A stretch of DNA of 64,000 bases from Parasponia andersonii (Eukaryota > Streptophyta > Magnoliopsida > Rosales > Cannabaceae), in assembly GCA_002914805.1 (NCBI GenBank), contig JXTB01000026.1:1098129-1162128 (forward strand). The letters run 5' to 3'. A program made the position numbers and the translations under genes. Each line of letters opens with the position of its first letter. The first letter of the stretch is position 1. The notes beneath the pieces were generated by a model. It saw nothing but the letters and a program-made list of their open reading frames with translations, was not told the DNA's origin and did no database searches. Shown here piece after piece: positions 45,858-58,627 of this stretch.

Positions 45858-46769
45858 GGTAAAACTAGAGCTGACAATTCGTGTAAACGTGTCGTGTTCG
45901 ATTCAATACAATTTTGACACGATATGATTATACCTAAACACGAATACGACACGTTTAATAAACGTGTCAAAAATATAAACACGAACACGAAATGTTTATT
46001 AAATAGGTCACACAACACGACACGCTAACCTGTTTAATAAACGTGTTGTGTAGCATTGACACGAGATTAACACACCTAATTATATGATAAACCTGAAATA
46101 TGTGATATAAATTATAAACAAGAAATTGACACGTCTATACCTGTTTCACTCAAAAATAATATCAAAACTTATCACTAGGATTATCACAACTAATCAACTA
46201 TACACTAATATATAATTAGATCAAATTTACACAAAATAATACAAAATAACATTATAGAAACTACATAAAACACAAGCCAACACATCTAATTTCTAAGTTA
46301 CAATAGTAGAATAATCATAATTTTTAAGCCCAAAGACCTAAAAGTCTCTTCAAGCATAACCTAAACAATCCACAATAATTCTAAAAGCATAATAAATAAA
46401 GTCATAAGAGTTAATGGCTTCTCTATGTAAAAGCATAATAAACATGAAGTCCTAAGAGTTAAAGTCTTGTCCACACAAGACCTACACAAACACCACACAT
46501 CCATTGTCTCAATTCTACAAACATATTAACTAAAATAATAGTGACATTTAGGTCTTAACAAGCCTTCAAGAAACAAAGTTTCAATAACATATGATCACAA
46601 CATAACTTTAAAATGTGTCTCATAGGATCCCAAATTCCATTATATTGCCAAGACTCAAATCTTCCACGGATGTCAAGTTTCAACCTATTCAAGAGTGAAG
46701 AAAAAAAAAGAATCACATAATGAAAAAAAAAATATAATCACAAATGATAACTAATAATCTAATATTAAA

Positions 46770-46945
46770 TAAAGCATTAAATTACCTTCTATTGGAACAT
46801 TTTGCACAGTAGGATTATTCGAGTTTTGAGCAGAAATAGAGTCATTGATGTTCAAACTAAAAACATCCTCAATGATTTCATCCACTGCCATATGAATGGA
46901 CTTTCTATTTTCTATGCAAATTTCCATAATGATTAGAATATACAT
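46770..46945 (-). pseudogene. Possible last exon of the hAT transposase
   Basis: The minus strand reads SIHMAVDEIIEDVFSLNIND, an acidic tail of the kind found after the dimerisation domain in RICESLEEPER-like transposases. It would join the upstream part across a short intron (about 46950-47025). Assignment is tentative. Confidence 0.35.
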
Positions 46946-47027
46946 TAACTTTTAATAAGACAATCTTAGGAAGAAAAAACTTTTAATAAGACTTAAACAA
47001 GAATATTAAGTAAATAATCATATTACT

Positions 47028-49128
47028 TTTGTCACCAAATAGCCAATCCCTGGTGCATATTAAGGACTCAACTATGTCAGGCTTAAGTAAACTTCTATAT
47101 TGATCTAACACCCGTCCACTGCACTAAAAGCAGATTCTGAGGCAACCGTAGATATGAGAATACTTAAAATGTCACGAGCCATTACAGCAAGTTCAGGATA
47201 TCGAAATTGATTTCCTTTCCAAAAGTCGAGAATGTCCAACTTAGCATCAGAACTTACTCTTGGTTCATCCAAATAGAGCTCTAGTTCGGTTTTTACCATG
47301 AAAGCTTGCTCTTGATTCTCAAAATTATCAAACTCCTACAACTAGATATAAATCAAAATAAGATTCAGTAGGAAAAACATATATAAAATCTAATAATAAA
47401 AAATTTTAAAAATTATGTACCTTCAATAATGATTTTGCATGCTTATAGATAAAAATCATACTTGAGCTTCCCATATAAGTAGGAGTGTCACCTCCAGAAG
47501 ATGATGAAGATGATGTAGACTTACCTTTAGAGTATTCAGAAAATAATGACTCCAAATTCTTCTTGACCTTAAGAAACTGTGGTGAACTCTTTTCTCCATA
47601 CACATTTTTATATGCATAATCCACAAAGTTCAATTTGCAGCGAGGACCAAGGATCACTGCTATAGCCAATATAAGACTGAAATCCTTCCAATACTTATCA
47701 AACTTCTCAAGCATAAAGCTACCATAGTTGATAAATAAATATCATCACTTTCCTTTGATGTTTTTAAGGATAAATAGAAAGAGTACACAGCTGGAAAATA
47801 TAAGTTCGAAGTAGGATATTGAGTTTCAAAAAATACACAAGTGATGTTGTAAAATTGCTCCAAGAAATCACTAATCTTCTCAGCCCTTTCCCACTCAAAT
47901 GGTGAAGGACAATTCTTATAATTTGACTCAATTAACTTTAAATGACAAAGAGCCCTATGATAATATATAATACTGTTAAGTATGAGAAATGTAGAGTTCC
48001 ACCTAGTTGGCACATCTTGCCTCAAACTTCTCTTAGAATCAAGACCCACAAGGTGGACACATTCTAGAAATTTCTTCTTTCTCACTTGTGATCTTCTAAT
48101 ATATTTGACACTTTCTCGAATTTTCACAACCACTCAATCAATATCTTTTAACCGTTCTTGTACTACTAAGTTAAGAACATGAGTACAACAACGAAGATGA
48201 AAAAATTTTCCTTACAAAGAAATACATCCTTAGCTATCAATTCTTGCTCCAATAAGTCAACAGAAATATCATTAGAAGAAGCATTATCCAAAGTAAGAGA
48301 AAACACTTAATTTTCAATTTCCCATTCACACAACATAGAATAGATTGTAGATAGATTATAGATGATAATGCCGCAATAGAATGTGGAGGAGGCATAAAAT
48401 AAAGTTCAAAATTCTTTTATGTAGCACCCAATTCTTATCAATAAAATGAGCAGTGAAAGTGATATATCTATCAGTGATTATAGAAGTCCAAAAATCAGAT
48501 GTCAAACAAATTCTACTAGGATTATTATATAACATAGACTTAATCCTTAACTTTTCTCTTGCATACATCTTAAGGACATCAGACTTTAGAGTATTTCTAG
48601 ATACTAGATTTATGTCAGGATCCACATATTGATATGTAGCCTATACTAGATTTATGTCAGGATCCACATAGTGATATGTAGCCTAATACCTTTATACTCA
48701 ACAAATGAAAAAAGTAGATCATGTAAAATAATTGCAGTGGTTACCAATTCATGAAAGTGTTCTGGATCAAATCTTTTAGAGCTTAAGGCTACAACTCCTT
48801 TATTTTGTGATATCAATAATTATCCCACATCCCTTGTGACTCTTCTTTCATAAGTTTGTATGTGATGCCTTAAGTTGCCAGTCCCGTACTTACTATCAGC
48901 CATATATATAGCACCACATTGCGTGCATTTCGCCCTTTGTTTCATATTTACACCTACAGGAAGCATATCAAAATATGTCCAAACTTCTGAAGTTAATTTC
49001 ATTCTTCATTTCCGTTTTACGTCTTTAGAATCTCCCTCAAGTTGAGTTGATTCCTCATTAACTGGATGAGGTACTTCAGTGCTTAGTGATTCCAAATTCA
49101 CTTGAAGGCCATGTGCTTTATCTTCCAT
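47028..49128 (-). pseudogene. hAT transposase pseudogene (BED zinc finger, RICESLEEPER-like)
   Basis: The likely start is the ATG at 49126-49128. A BED finger follows (SEVWTYFDML, CTQCGAIYMADSKYGTGNLR), but its last ligand appears to be Tyr (HHIQTYERR). Downstream come SRICLTSDFWTSIITDRYIT, the RQDVPTRWNSTFLIL block and the C-terminal dimerisation domain (ELELYLDEPRV, LDILDFWKGNQFRYPELAVM, STVASESAFS). In-frame stops include TGA at 49016-49018 and a TAA after RRVTRDVG. A 42-bp duplication adds a TAG at 48641-48643. Frameshifts lie near 48690, 48400 and 47125. In an intact copy this protein would cut and rejoin element ends in the nucleus. Confidence 0.9.
48601..48684 (-). repeat. 42-bp tandem duplication inside the transposase gene
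   Basis: Units 48601-48642 and 48643-48684 differ at one base (ACATATTGATA versus ACATAGTGATA). The duplication keeps the frame (14 codons, DPDINLV repeated), but the junction creates a TAG stop on the minus strand. Confidence 0.95.
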
Positions 49129-50608
49129 CTATTCATCAAGAATTGTAGATATTAACAACAAAAAATCACTTTAAAAAAGTCTTAATGTACATCAAAGATA
49201 AATGGGTAAATATATAATACAAGATGAAATTTATCATGACAATTTTAGTACATTGACTAGTATATTTGATTAATGTTTCTTTATATGCTTTTAGAGTAAA
49301 TAAAAATAAGTAGATAACTAATTAAGAACTACTTCAGTGACAAACGAATTTAACAAAACAAAAAACTAGAACTGGATTAGTTTGAGAACTATAACATATA
49401 TATATATATATAACGAAAAATTAAAACTAGAACTGATTTTAACAAAAAACAAAAAGCTAATATATATATATATATATAACAAAACACTATAGCATTCTTT
49501 TATTTTTCAAAACACATATCATCATACTTAATGCTAGAGAGTGAGCTTGACAACGAAATAAAAGTCACAGATCTAATCATGAGGCAACCAGCCAGATCTA
49601 ATCATCTATATGAGCATAATGAGGTGCATAGTGAAACTTGCACGAGGAACAATAACCTTAACAGCGAAATAAAGATCACAAATCTAGCACATCGATCAAA
49701 AGTGTGCAAAGTATGTTAAATGGACCATGCTGATGTATGTATCTTTAGCAAATACGAGTTATATCTTCTAAGATTATTCTTTACCTTCAATAATCAATAT
49801 CAGAGCTGTGAAAAGTGATATCCAATAAATAACATCAAATATATGTTTTTGGATGCATATCTTTACAATCGGGTTGAGAAGAACAAAGGCAAAGCAAACA
49901 ATGCCCACCAAGTCATTGTACGACTAAGGCCGAGCCTTCATAACACCCGACCGTGACGATATACAGTGATCTGGCATTGATGTAGACTTATGTGGTGTTC
50001 TCTTTGATCAGCGACTTGGCTCAAGAGACTGACAATACGGTATTCCACAAACGAGATCGCGTTTAAAACGGCACACAAACCCAAATAAAGAGCCTAAATC
50101 TACGTGCATGCATTCATATGATCTGTAAAGCTCTTTTTGAATAGCTCACTCTCTGAGATCGACAGCTGAAAGTTTTAGAAGTAAGAAGGGTTCCTTCTCA
50201 TAATTAAGAGAATGACGTGGCTAAAAGAGTGAAAGAGGTAAAGAGCCTTGAAGTTGAAATGAAAAAATTAGGGTTAGAGTTAGAGACTTAAGTCTCAGCC
50301 AAAATTGGGTTTGGGCCTTGGGCCTGGGGTTTTTTTTTAATCTAAATATTTAAATTATAAAATTTAACTCAAATTCTAAACGGGTCATAAACGTGTCATG
50401 TTAACTCGTGCCGTGTTGACCCGACAATAATATGTTTAACTAAATGGATTAGACGTGTCAAATTTGGGTTAGGCGGGTTGACCTAAAACCCACCCTTTAA
50501 TAATCGTATTATACAGGTCAATACAAAAATTAAACGTGTCATCTAAACCCATTTATTTCGTATCGTATCATCGTGTCGTATCGTAAATTACTAGCCCCTA
50601 GGTAAAAC

Positions 50609-51213
50609 CCCTCACTAAGGTGCAACCTCTGACAAAAATTTATTTTAATAATAGTACGGAGTATTTACGGGATTTTTGCACGTATGTTTGGTTCCCCTAG
50701 TTTTTTCAATGTGTATATAATGTTAGGAGGCCGATTTAAGTAGATTTAGATAACAGAGAGAAATCACAATTTCAGGAGGCATAAGGATGAGTTTTCCTCA
50801 TAATTCTTCTTAGAGTATTTATAAGAAGCGGCCTTTTTTCACATCACTTTAAGAAATAGTCATTTTTTACCTATTTAATAAATGACTTTTTTTTGCCATT
50901 TTTTTGATAATGTTTGAAAAACAACAATTTCTTACCGTGGGACTCAAAATTAGGCCATTTGGGTAAAAAACCATTCTTCTTATTTATCACAACGAAAACA
51001 CAGCCGCAAAAAATGGACATAGCTCTTTATATTCCCATTAAAAATTTGTGTATTTGCTTTATATACTACTTCATTAGTCATTATTGCTCTCGGCAATTAA
51101 CAACATTTGTTTATTACATCTAATATCTTGAAAGGAAATATTTATTCTTCATAATTTTATTTATCTTTTTAACTTTTTGTCTAGAAATTGAATGATGAGC
51201 CTAATTTTGTTAT
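50609..51213. other. AT-rich spacer
   Basis: No gene or repeat structure recognised. A 69-codon open frame at 50914-51123 has no domain. Confidence 0.5.
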
Positions 51214-51216
51214 TTA

Positions 51217-51375
51217 GGGTGCGTTTACTACAAGATTCGAATATTATTATTTAAATTCATAAATAATTTTTATATGGAAAGTTAGAAGGATAAATGTTTT
51301 ATTCAACTAACTTTCTACGTGAAAGATGTTTCTGCATTTGAAAAATATGATTCGAATCATATACCAAACACACCT
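51217..51375. mobile_element. Tourist-like (PIF/Harbinger) MITE, 159 bp
   Basis: The left end GGGTGCGTTTACTAC and the minus-strand right end AGGTGTGTTTGGTAT are inverted repeats of the GGGTGCGTTTGG type. TTA flanks both sides (51214-51216 and 51376-51378), the usual duplication of this superfamily. A second inner dyad is formed by GATTCGAATA (left) and GATTCGAATC (right). Confidence 0.78.
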
Positions 51376-51378
51376 TTA

Positions 51379-51499
51379 GTTCGCCATTCTGAAATCAAGT
51401 AGTCCATTTTTTCACTGATTTTGCTATTTCCATCATGGATGATTGCTTCGGAACCCATGAAAGTCCCATTTTCATTTCCTATTTTGCAAAAGTTGATTA

Positions 51500-51556
<57 letters not shown>

Positions 51557-54500
51557 CTCTGGAAACTTGTTCGCCTCCAAAAAAAAAAAAAAAGCAATAG
51601 AAATTATCTCAACCAATATATTGATAACATCTTCATTTTACATTTTACTTTTAAAATAAAAAATTAAAATATTGCTAAGCAATCCGTTATAGTTCTTTTT
51701 TCTTTATTTCTTTCTTTCTTTTTTTCTTCATCCCTTTTTACCTAAAATTTAGAAAGTTATTCACATAAGTATAAATTTAGAAAAGAAGAAAAAAGTTCAG
51801 CACAAGTTGTAAATACAAAATTAGTGAGTCACCATATATAAAATATAAAAGCGTACACACTAATTAATTAACATTATCTGCTCTTTTTTTTTTCTTTTCT
51901 TTTGTTTTTTTTTTTAAATTACTATGTTGGAAATGAACTTTAGTTTTATGGCTTCCTCAAATTTAACAATCTTTTATTTATTTATTTATTTAAGTTTTTG
52001 TTATAAGTGATTTTTTTTTTTTGAAGGGGTTATAAGTGGTTTTATCGTGTCTCAAAACTCAAAAGCATTAGTTCATGCATAACACAAATCTTAGTCATTT
52101 GCAATGACAGGGACCCGATGCATCAAAAGTACTTAGCATCAGACTGCAATTTGGCAACTGAGCTCCCCCAGGTGGGACAAGGATAGCCAACCTCTTTCAT
52201 AAAACTGAAAACTTAGAAACACAAATTTTTCCTTCTAATTGACTATGATATTAAGATATTTTATTTATGCTTTAGTTCAAGAGCAAATAGAGAATGGCCC
52301 ATCTTATGAACTTGTTTTATTATTGTTCTACAAAAAAAAAAAGGAAAAAAAATGCAAACACATTTAGTGGATGGGACGTGAGAGTGTGAAAGAGAGTATT
52401 ATAAGCACTCAATTTTTTTTTAAGAACTATAAGCACTCATTTTACATGTAAGAATTTACCCACAAATTTTTGCACTTGCTTGGCCAATGACCATTGCCAA
52501 ATCTTAATTCAAATTAGTATTGGGTATGTTTAGTTTTTTTTTTTCCTTTCATTTTTAGGAAGAGGATTTGAACTTTAACTTTATATAAAAAGTGAATTTT
52601 GTTACTAATCAGTCTAATTCTATAACTACTAGGTATGTTATAAGCACTACTTAGTACTATCTCATAAGATGTTTACTTTGCCCAAACAAAAGATTCACAT
52701 AAAGGAAAATGCACGCATTGATTTTTAACATTCTATCTCTAGTACGTATGTTATAAGTTTGTTGATTTAGGATTTGTTTGATAATATTTGTAATTTTAAA
52801 ATTTTGTTCTTAAAAATGAAATAAAAGATGAAAGATATTGCCAATATGTGATTTAGAAAACTTAAGGAAAAAATTCCATACATTATTTCACTTTTTGAAA
52901 ACAAAAGGAAAAATGACATAAACATATTTTGACTTTTAACTTTTAGAAAAATATCATGACTTGTGAAATCTTGCAAATTAATACTATAATATTTTTAATT
53001 TCTACAAATTAATGTTTTGACTTTTGGATTTCCAAATTTGTATCATGAGTAAGTTAAAGGACATAAACGTCCCTCATTAACTTATTAAATATGTTTAAAT
53101 AGTAATATATTAATAGAATATAGTTTATAATTTTTTTTGGGGTTAATTGTGAAAAATAACCGTACGATGCCTTTTGAAGTTTTAATTCTATTTTCGGTTT
53201 GTGCAAAATTATACCTTCACATTTAAAATCTCTACAGACGTCTATTTTTTGTGTCCAAATTAAGTGATTTATCCTAATTATTTTAAGTTATTTTTAATAT
53301 ATTTTAAATGATTGTCGATATAAATAAGATATCTTCAATTTGGATTACATATTTAGCAAGGAATTTATAGTCGATTGAAATTAATATCTTAACCTTTAAA
53401 TTATACAAATTAATACATTATAGATGAAATTTTTGCAAATTAATATCCCGACTTTTAAAATTCTTGCAAATTTGTACATGTAATGCCCAATTATCTGATT
53501 TTTAATAGCAAAAAAAAAAATGGTAGTACTCCTTATTAACTCAATTAAATCTTATTAAACACTAACAAAAAAAATTTAAAATATTTAGGATTGATTTATT
53601 TAGATAAAAATGATAATACTCCTTATTAACTTAATTAAATCTTATTAAACACTAAAAAAATTGAAAAATATTCAGAATAAAATTATTCAACTTTTCATTT
53701 AAAAAAGAAAAGCAAAAAATTGGAATGTGAGGTAAAGAGGTCATTGCAATGAATATAGGGCCTTATAAAAATATGACAAAATTTTAGATTCAATTTAAGT
53801 AAATATCCTTTGGTCAAATGTTAGAGTAAAATATCTGGTATATATGTTTATATATTAAGTGTAAAATTTTGTATACCAAGTATAAAAAATTATATACCTA
53901 GTATATTTCAATTCAATAAATAAAATTAGTAGATAAATATATTTACCAAGTGTAAAAATATATATACTTGTATATTTATCTATAAAATTTAAAAAGTAGA
54001 CATATACTTAATCAAATTTAAAATATTGGTCATTTATCTAAATTTCTCGTGAATAAATATATCATAAACCATGATCTTTCTATAATTTCACGGGTTGGGG
54101 TGAGCTTGGATTTGACTCCTTAGCCTTACAACGATTATAATAATCTAAATCATTTATTTATTTTTTTATATACTAACACTTCAGTTTTGGAATTTAAGAA
54201 TATTAAAAAATACCTAAGTATAGTTATATACTAATACAAATTAGTGTTTATAATATCTTACTTTCATTTTATTTACTATTTATTCGATCTACTTTCTTGT
54301 GTTTATGTATTATTTTTTTTAATGAAATATCATTCCAATGGATTTGAGCTAAACTTGGGAGTTTTTAATGGATTTAAATTCCGGTTTTTTTTTTGGGGTT
54401 TAACTTTTAAAGACTTTGGCCAATATAAGATTTTTTTTTTAATGGACTTGACGGTTATAATAGGGATATCGATGGAAAACCATTACTCGCCATTACTCAA

Positions 54501-56368
54501 CGAGAATTTCCCAAAACCTTTTAGCGACAAATTAAACAATGAATGATTCGAAGATGATATCGTAAAATAATAACTGGGATAGAAATAATAAAAAACAAAA
54601 AATGAAATTAAAAAAAAAATACGAATCCATCCTGCCCCATCGACATACTTAGCAGGAATTTAAAAATAAAGAAATTAATTTGAAAGAATTCCAAAATTAA
54701 AGTATTTATTTGTAGAAAAGTTAAAAATCTTGTTTTTGTGTCATTAACGAAAAGAAAAATATCATCAACCCAGGCACTTGTAAACGCCAAAGTACACATT
54801 TTTGCCGGTAACATCGTGAAGCCTCCTAAGATCTGTCTCAGCTTGGAACATTTCTTCCAGATCTCTTGATCAATGATGCCTTCATTACATACATTTTTTT
54901 TAATAGAAAATTTGATGAGCATAATCTTCATTTGATCAATACCTCCAAATTCAACATCAAAAAAATGTTTATGGGCCCCGGTAGATCCCACTGATCCAAA
55001 ATTTCGACGAAACCCTTTCGCATCTACATAAATTTAATTAACAAGCTAAAATATTACTGACGTTACAATCAGAAATTCTAACACTAGATTTAATCCTTTA
55101 GAAAATTCAAAGCTAAGGTGAATTTTACTGGTTAGCAAGCTATATCATTGACGTCGTAATCAAAAACTTGATGAACAGTTTCTGATTAGTTCAAAGTCAT
55201 CAGATAGATACAATTCACATTATAATTATTCATGATTGGTACACGCATTAATCCTTATAATAAGTTGGATTTTGGATAAGTGATAATAGTCGATCCATCT
55301 ATTTTTTGTTAGACCAAACATTTTTTTCCTTTGACCAATAACGTGTAGAAATTTTTTTGCCAATGATGCACATATCGCATTTTGGTTAGAATCATTGTTC
55401 GCATTACACCAAAAATAATTTGATTGGATTTTTATTGATTTTTTTTTTTAGAAAAAAAGAAAGTTACCTGAAAATGAAGAGGAAGAAAGTTAATTTGTGG
55501 ATAATGACAAAAAATTGTCATAAAAAAATGATTTTAAATTATGAGAAGAAGAGAAGAAGAGAGAGTCTAGGATTTCACTCTCACCGTATTTAAAATAATT
55601 AGACTTATCTTTACTTGATAAGTTTGGAATTATTTGTATTTTTTATAAAAATATTCTACTATGAAATATATATATATAAATATGTATATATATAAACTGA
55701 TTCGAACTCTTCCCATTCTATTCCGAAAAATCCTAGACTAATATTGAGTCTCAATTGGCTCAATTAAAAGAGACATTATCCTTTGAAAAAGATCTACTCT
55801 TAATGGATTAGCCCATGCCCTATTATTAAACAATTATATTAAATTTGGATATTATAAGGCAAAATATATTTTCTGAGTATTGAAATTATTTTTATTCAAG
55901 AATAATAGCAGATTTTATTTTTCACAGATCTCCGAGTAAAAGACTACTCATGACAATCAGTGGTGGAGCCAGAAAGTTTTTTGTGAGGGGGCTAAATAGG
56001 GAAATAATATTTTTTGAACTCTTTTCTTCTTAATTTTCCTTAAGTTTTTATCTCTGTATTTTTTTCTTAATTTTTTTTTATCTTTAGTTGAATTTAAAAT
56101 TTTAATATAAATTTAAGTCAAAAAAATTGAAGAGTTAAAAAACGAAGTATTTTTTTTGCTCAACATTAATTTACACAGCTAGTTAAACTTTTTAAATATA
56201 AAAAAATTAGGGTGTAATTAAAATTTTAATTATCAAGTGGGGCATAACTTAAATTTGTTTCAAAGATATATACAAAACTTATAAATTGAAAAATTCCACT
56301 GGGGCAAATAAGATGATGACAAAGACGTTATTTAAATAGTCCGTAACTTTACACTTACATTTTCTATT
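51379..56368. other. AT-rich intergenic region without a supported gene
   Basis: Contains a (TA)n tract at 51507-51554 and a 90-bp tandem duplication at 53521-53700. Loosely repeated phrases (GCAAATTAATAT.) between 52900 and 53470 look like a decayed foldback element. On the minus strand 54608-55027 there is a 127-codon open frame preceded by a plausible acceptor (TTTATGTAG|ATGCG) and, further upstream, a donor near 55466 (TTTTCAG|GTAAC). The product (FDVEFGGIDQMKIM near its start) matches no family I can name with confidence. Confidence 0.4.
53521..53700. repeat. 90-bp imperfect tandem duplication
   Basis: Unit 1 (TGGTAGTACTCCTTATTAAC...) and unit 2 (TGATAATACTCCTTATTAAC...) share long blocks including AATTAAATCTTATTAAACAC. 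Confidence 0.85.
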
Positions 56369-56667
56369 GGGATGGTATCATTTTTATACATTATTTTAAA
56401 TTGTATTTTGTGTTTTAGTTATTATCAATATTCACATTTAGATTTGAAATCTGTTATAAATTTATATCATAACACGAGCAGTTAATATGCTAATATGCCG
56501 TTTAAATCATATTGGTATCATATTGGTAAATTAACTACTCTAAATTGGTATTAGAATATAAATTTATAATAAATATTAAATCTGAAAATTAATATTAATA
56601 ATAATCATAATATAAGGTACAAACTAAACAAACTATCAAAATACAAAATATAAAAATAATATTACAT
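56369..56667. mobile_element. MITE family B, copy 2
   Basis: The left GGGATGGTATCATTTTTATA and the minus-strand right end (GTAATATTATTTTTATATTT) match the ends of copy 1 at 41324. The inner TTGTGTTTTAGTTATTATCA and ATTAACTACTCTAAATTGGT blocks are near-identical to copy 1. Confidence 0.75.
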
Positions 56668-57796
56668 GTTTTCTATTTTTATTTTGGCATTAAAATCTCA
56701 AGGCGACAAATCTTGCGACCAAATAAATTTTTTTTTTCTTTCATGCGTGACATTGTATTCTACACAATGCTTAATGGAGAGAAAATGAATGAGAAAAGAA
56801 AAAAAAAAATTATCTTCTTGTGTTTATATATCAATTAGTTACAAATAAAAGAGAAATTCTATTTATTGTTTTTTATTTCCATCTGTTCATTTTACATTAC
56901 ACTCGTTTCATTCACGGATTAGTATACATTACTAAAAAGTAACTCTACCATCTCTCATATATTCAAAGTGATCTATATATACAATCAATTGTGAAATTAA
57001 GTAGCTCAGTCTTTTCCATGCGTTGCTTTGTCCTCCTTGGAGAAACATTATTGGAACAACAAACGTCCTTGTTTATTGAATCTCTTGTAATTGCTTACTA
57101 TTAACAATATTGAAACGTTCCAACGTTAAATGCTGGAGATTCTATTAAAGAATTTGTACATTAATAAGAATACTATTTGTGATTGGCAATTGTGCTTATA
57201 GGATTAGTAATTCCCTACATACCTTGTGAAAATTTCAAGTTTTACTCTCTATAAAAGAACAAAAAGTTTGCAAAAGCATAAAATAAAAAGAACAAAATTA
57301 GGAATTTTTGAGAATAAGAAGATGGAGAGATAAGTATTGCGATTGATAAAGAATATAACAAATTTATAGCTACAGGTCAACCTATAACAGGTCAAATTTA
57401 TTATTATTATTATTATTATGGAGGGAATAATAAATTATTATTTTTGGGATACCTGGCTAATTGTAATGAGATATTTACCATTTTCTGTCAGATTTAAAGA
57501 ATAAATTTGCTGTTTTATATAAAATCATCCTTAATTACCCAGCTCATTGTTGAGGAAATTAGGCTCACTAACGTTTCGTGGGGCTAAGTTTTAACTTAAC
57601 AATATCTTTTTAGTTTATTTTTATTTTATACTAATTTTATTGAAAATTTCAAATTTAACCCTAATTTTCGTCCGACTGTTTTGTTAGTATTTGAAGAAAG
57701 GGTTATGGTGCAACAATGATAATGTTCAAGCCGTACTATTTGAATTGAAAATTAAAGAGTTAGAGTCTGATATAATATCAATTAACCATGGTTCGA
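56668..57796. other. AT-rich spacer
   Basis: No gene recognised. A (TTA)n microsatellite lies at about 57399-57419. Confidence 0.5.
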
Positions 57797-58150
57797 TAGG
57801 AAGAATTGGTAATTTGAATATGATACGATAACACGAATCGAATTTAATTGACATATTTGACACAAAATTAACTTAAATTAATATAATTAATTAATTTTTT
57901 TTATTAAAAATATTAAATAATTATTTCATAAAAAATAATTTTAACAAATTTCTTATAAATTAAATGAAAAACAATAAAGTAACAAGCTAATTTATTTTAA
58001 TAAAATAAAAATGAAGCCAAAAAAGTAAACTAAAGGAAGAATTATAATATTTAAAAATTTTGTGACACGAAAAATTCATTAAATATATAATTTATAAATA
58101 ACACGAAATTTGCAAGATACAAATGAATGGATACGAATTGCTAATCCAAT
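57797..58150. mobile_element. Decayed non-autonomous hAT-like element
   Basis: The left side (ATTGGTAATTTGAATATGAT, then ACGATAACACGAATCG) matches the right-end motif of the 45866 hAT. The right side, on the minus strand, reads GGATTAGCAATTCGTATCC, similar to its left end. ACACGAA-type words fill the subterminal parts. No target duplication found. Confidence 0.5.
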
Positions 58151-58475
58151 CAAAATCACTTATCAAACTAACCCTTTAAGGTATGAAAAGCACAACCAAG
58201 TGCAATACATGTAAATATCGCGGCCCATTGGTGCAAAATTGAGGCAAATCATTTTTTCGTTGTTCAGAAACAAAACAGCCAATGAGCTAAATCTATACAT
58301 ATATTTTCTTTCTTTGGCTCTAATAGCCGAGCCTGGCTATCTGTCTGTATAGTATCATATCGTATCATTCTCATCGGTTATTCGGCTTAGCTAGTTCCCG
58401 CCTCCACCTCCACCTCTCAAGCACCTTTATCCACACAATAACATATGATATCTTATTCATTCCGAATATACATGA

Positions 58476-58500
58476 ATGGGTCATGTATGCCATGACCCAT
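58476..58500. promoter_or_regulatory. Perfect 10-bp dyad with 5-base spacer
   Basis: ATGGGTCATG (58476-58485) and CATGACCCAT (58491-58500) are exact reverse complements around TATGC. The pairing extends outward with TACATGA / ACATGTA, one mismatch. The role is unknown. Confidence 0.6.
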
Positions 58501-58523
58501 ACATGTATCTAAATACTACATGA

Positions 58524-58627
58524 TGACGTGGCCATGGCCATTACGTGAACCAAGACGAGCCACGCGGGCTAATCCCATTGGGTGGGGAACCCCAATAAGA
58601 CAATTACAGGCCAACAACCCACGTGGC
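58524..58627. promoter_or_regulatory. ACGT-core motifs near the dyad
   Basis: TGACGTGGC at 58524-58532, TACGTG at 58542-58547 and CCACGTGGC at 58619-58627. The last is a strong G-box / ABRE consensus. No adjacent gene is identified. Confidence 0.4.

Larger units (their letters stand above)
45866..50600 (-). mobile_element. Full-length hAT transposon with perfect 8-bp target duplication
   Basis: The element is flanked by identical octamers GGTAAAAC at 45858-45865 and 50601-50608, the length expected of hAT. The left end TAGAGCTGACAATTCGTG and the minus-strand right end TAGGGGCTAGTAATTTACGA form short imperfect inverted repeats. Both subterminal regions are packed with CGTGTCGTGTT / ACACGACACG-type repeats, the usual transposase binding region. 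A BED-finger transposase remnant lies on the minus strand between 47028 and 49128. The perfect duplication points to a fairly recent insertion, yet the transposase is broken. Confidence 0.95.
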
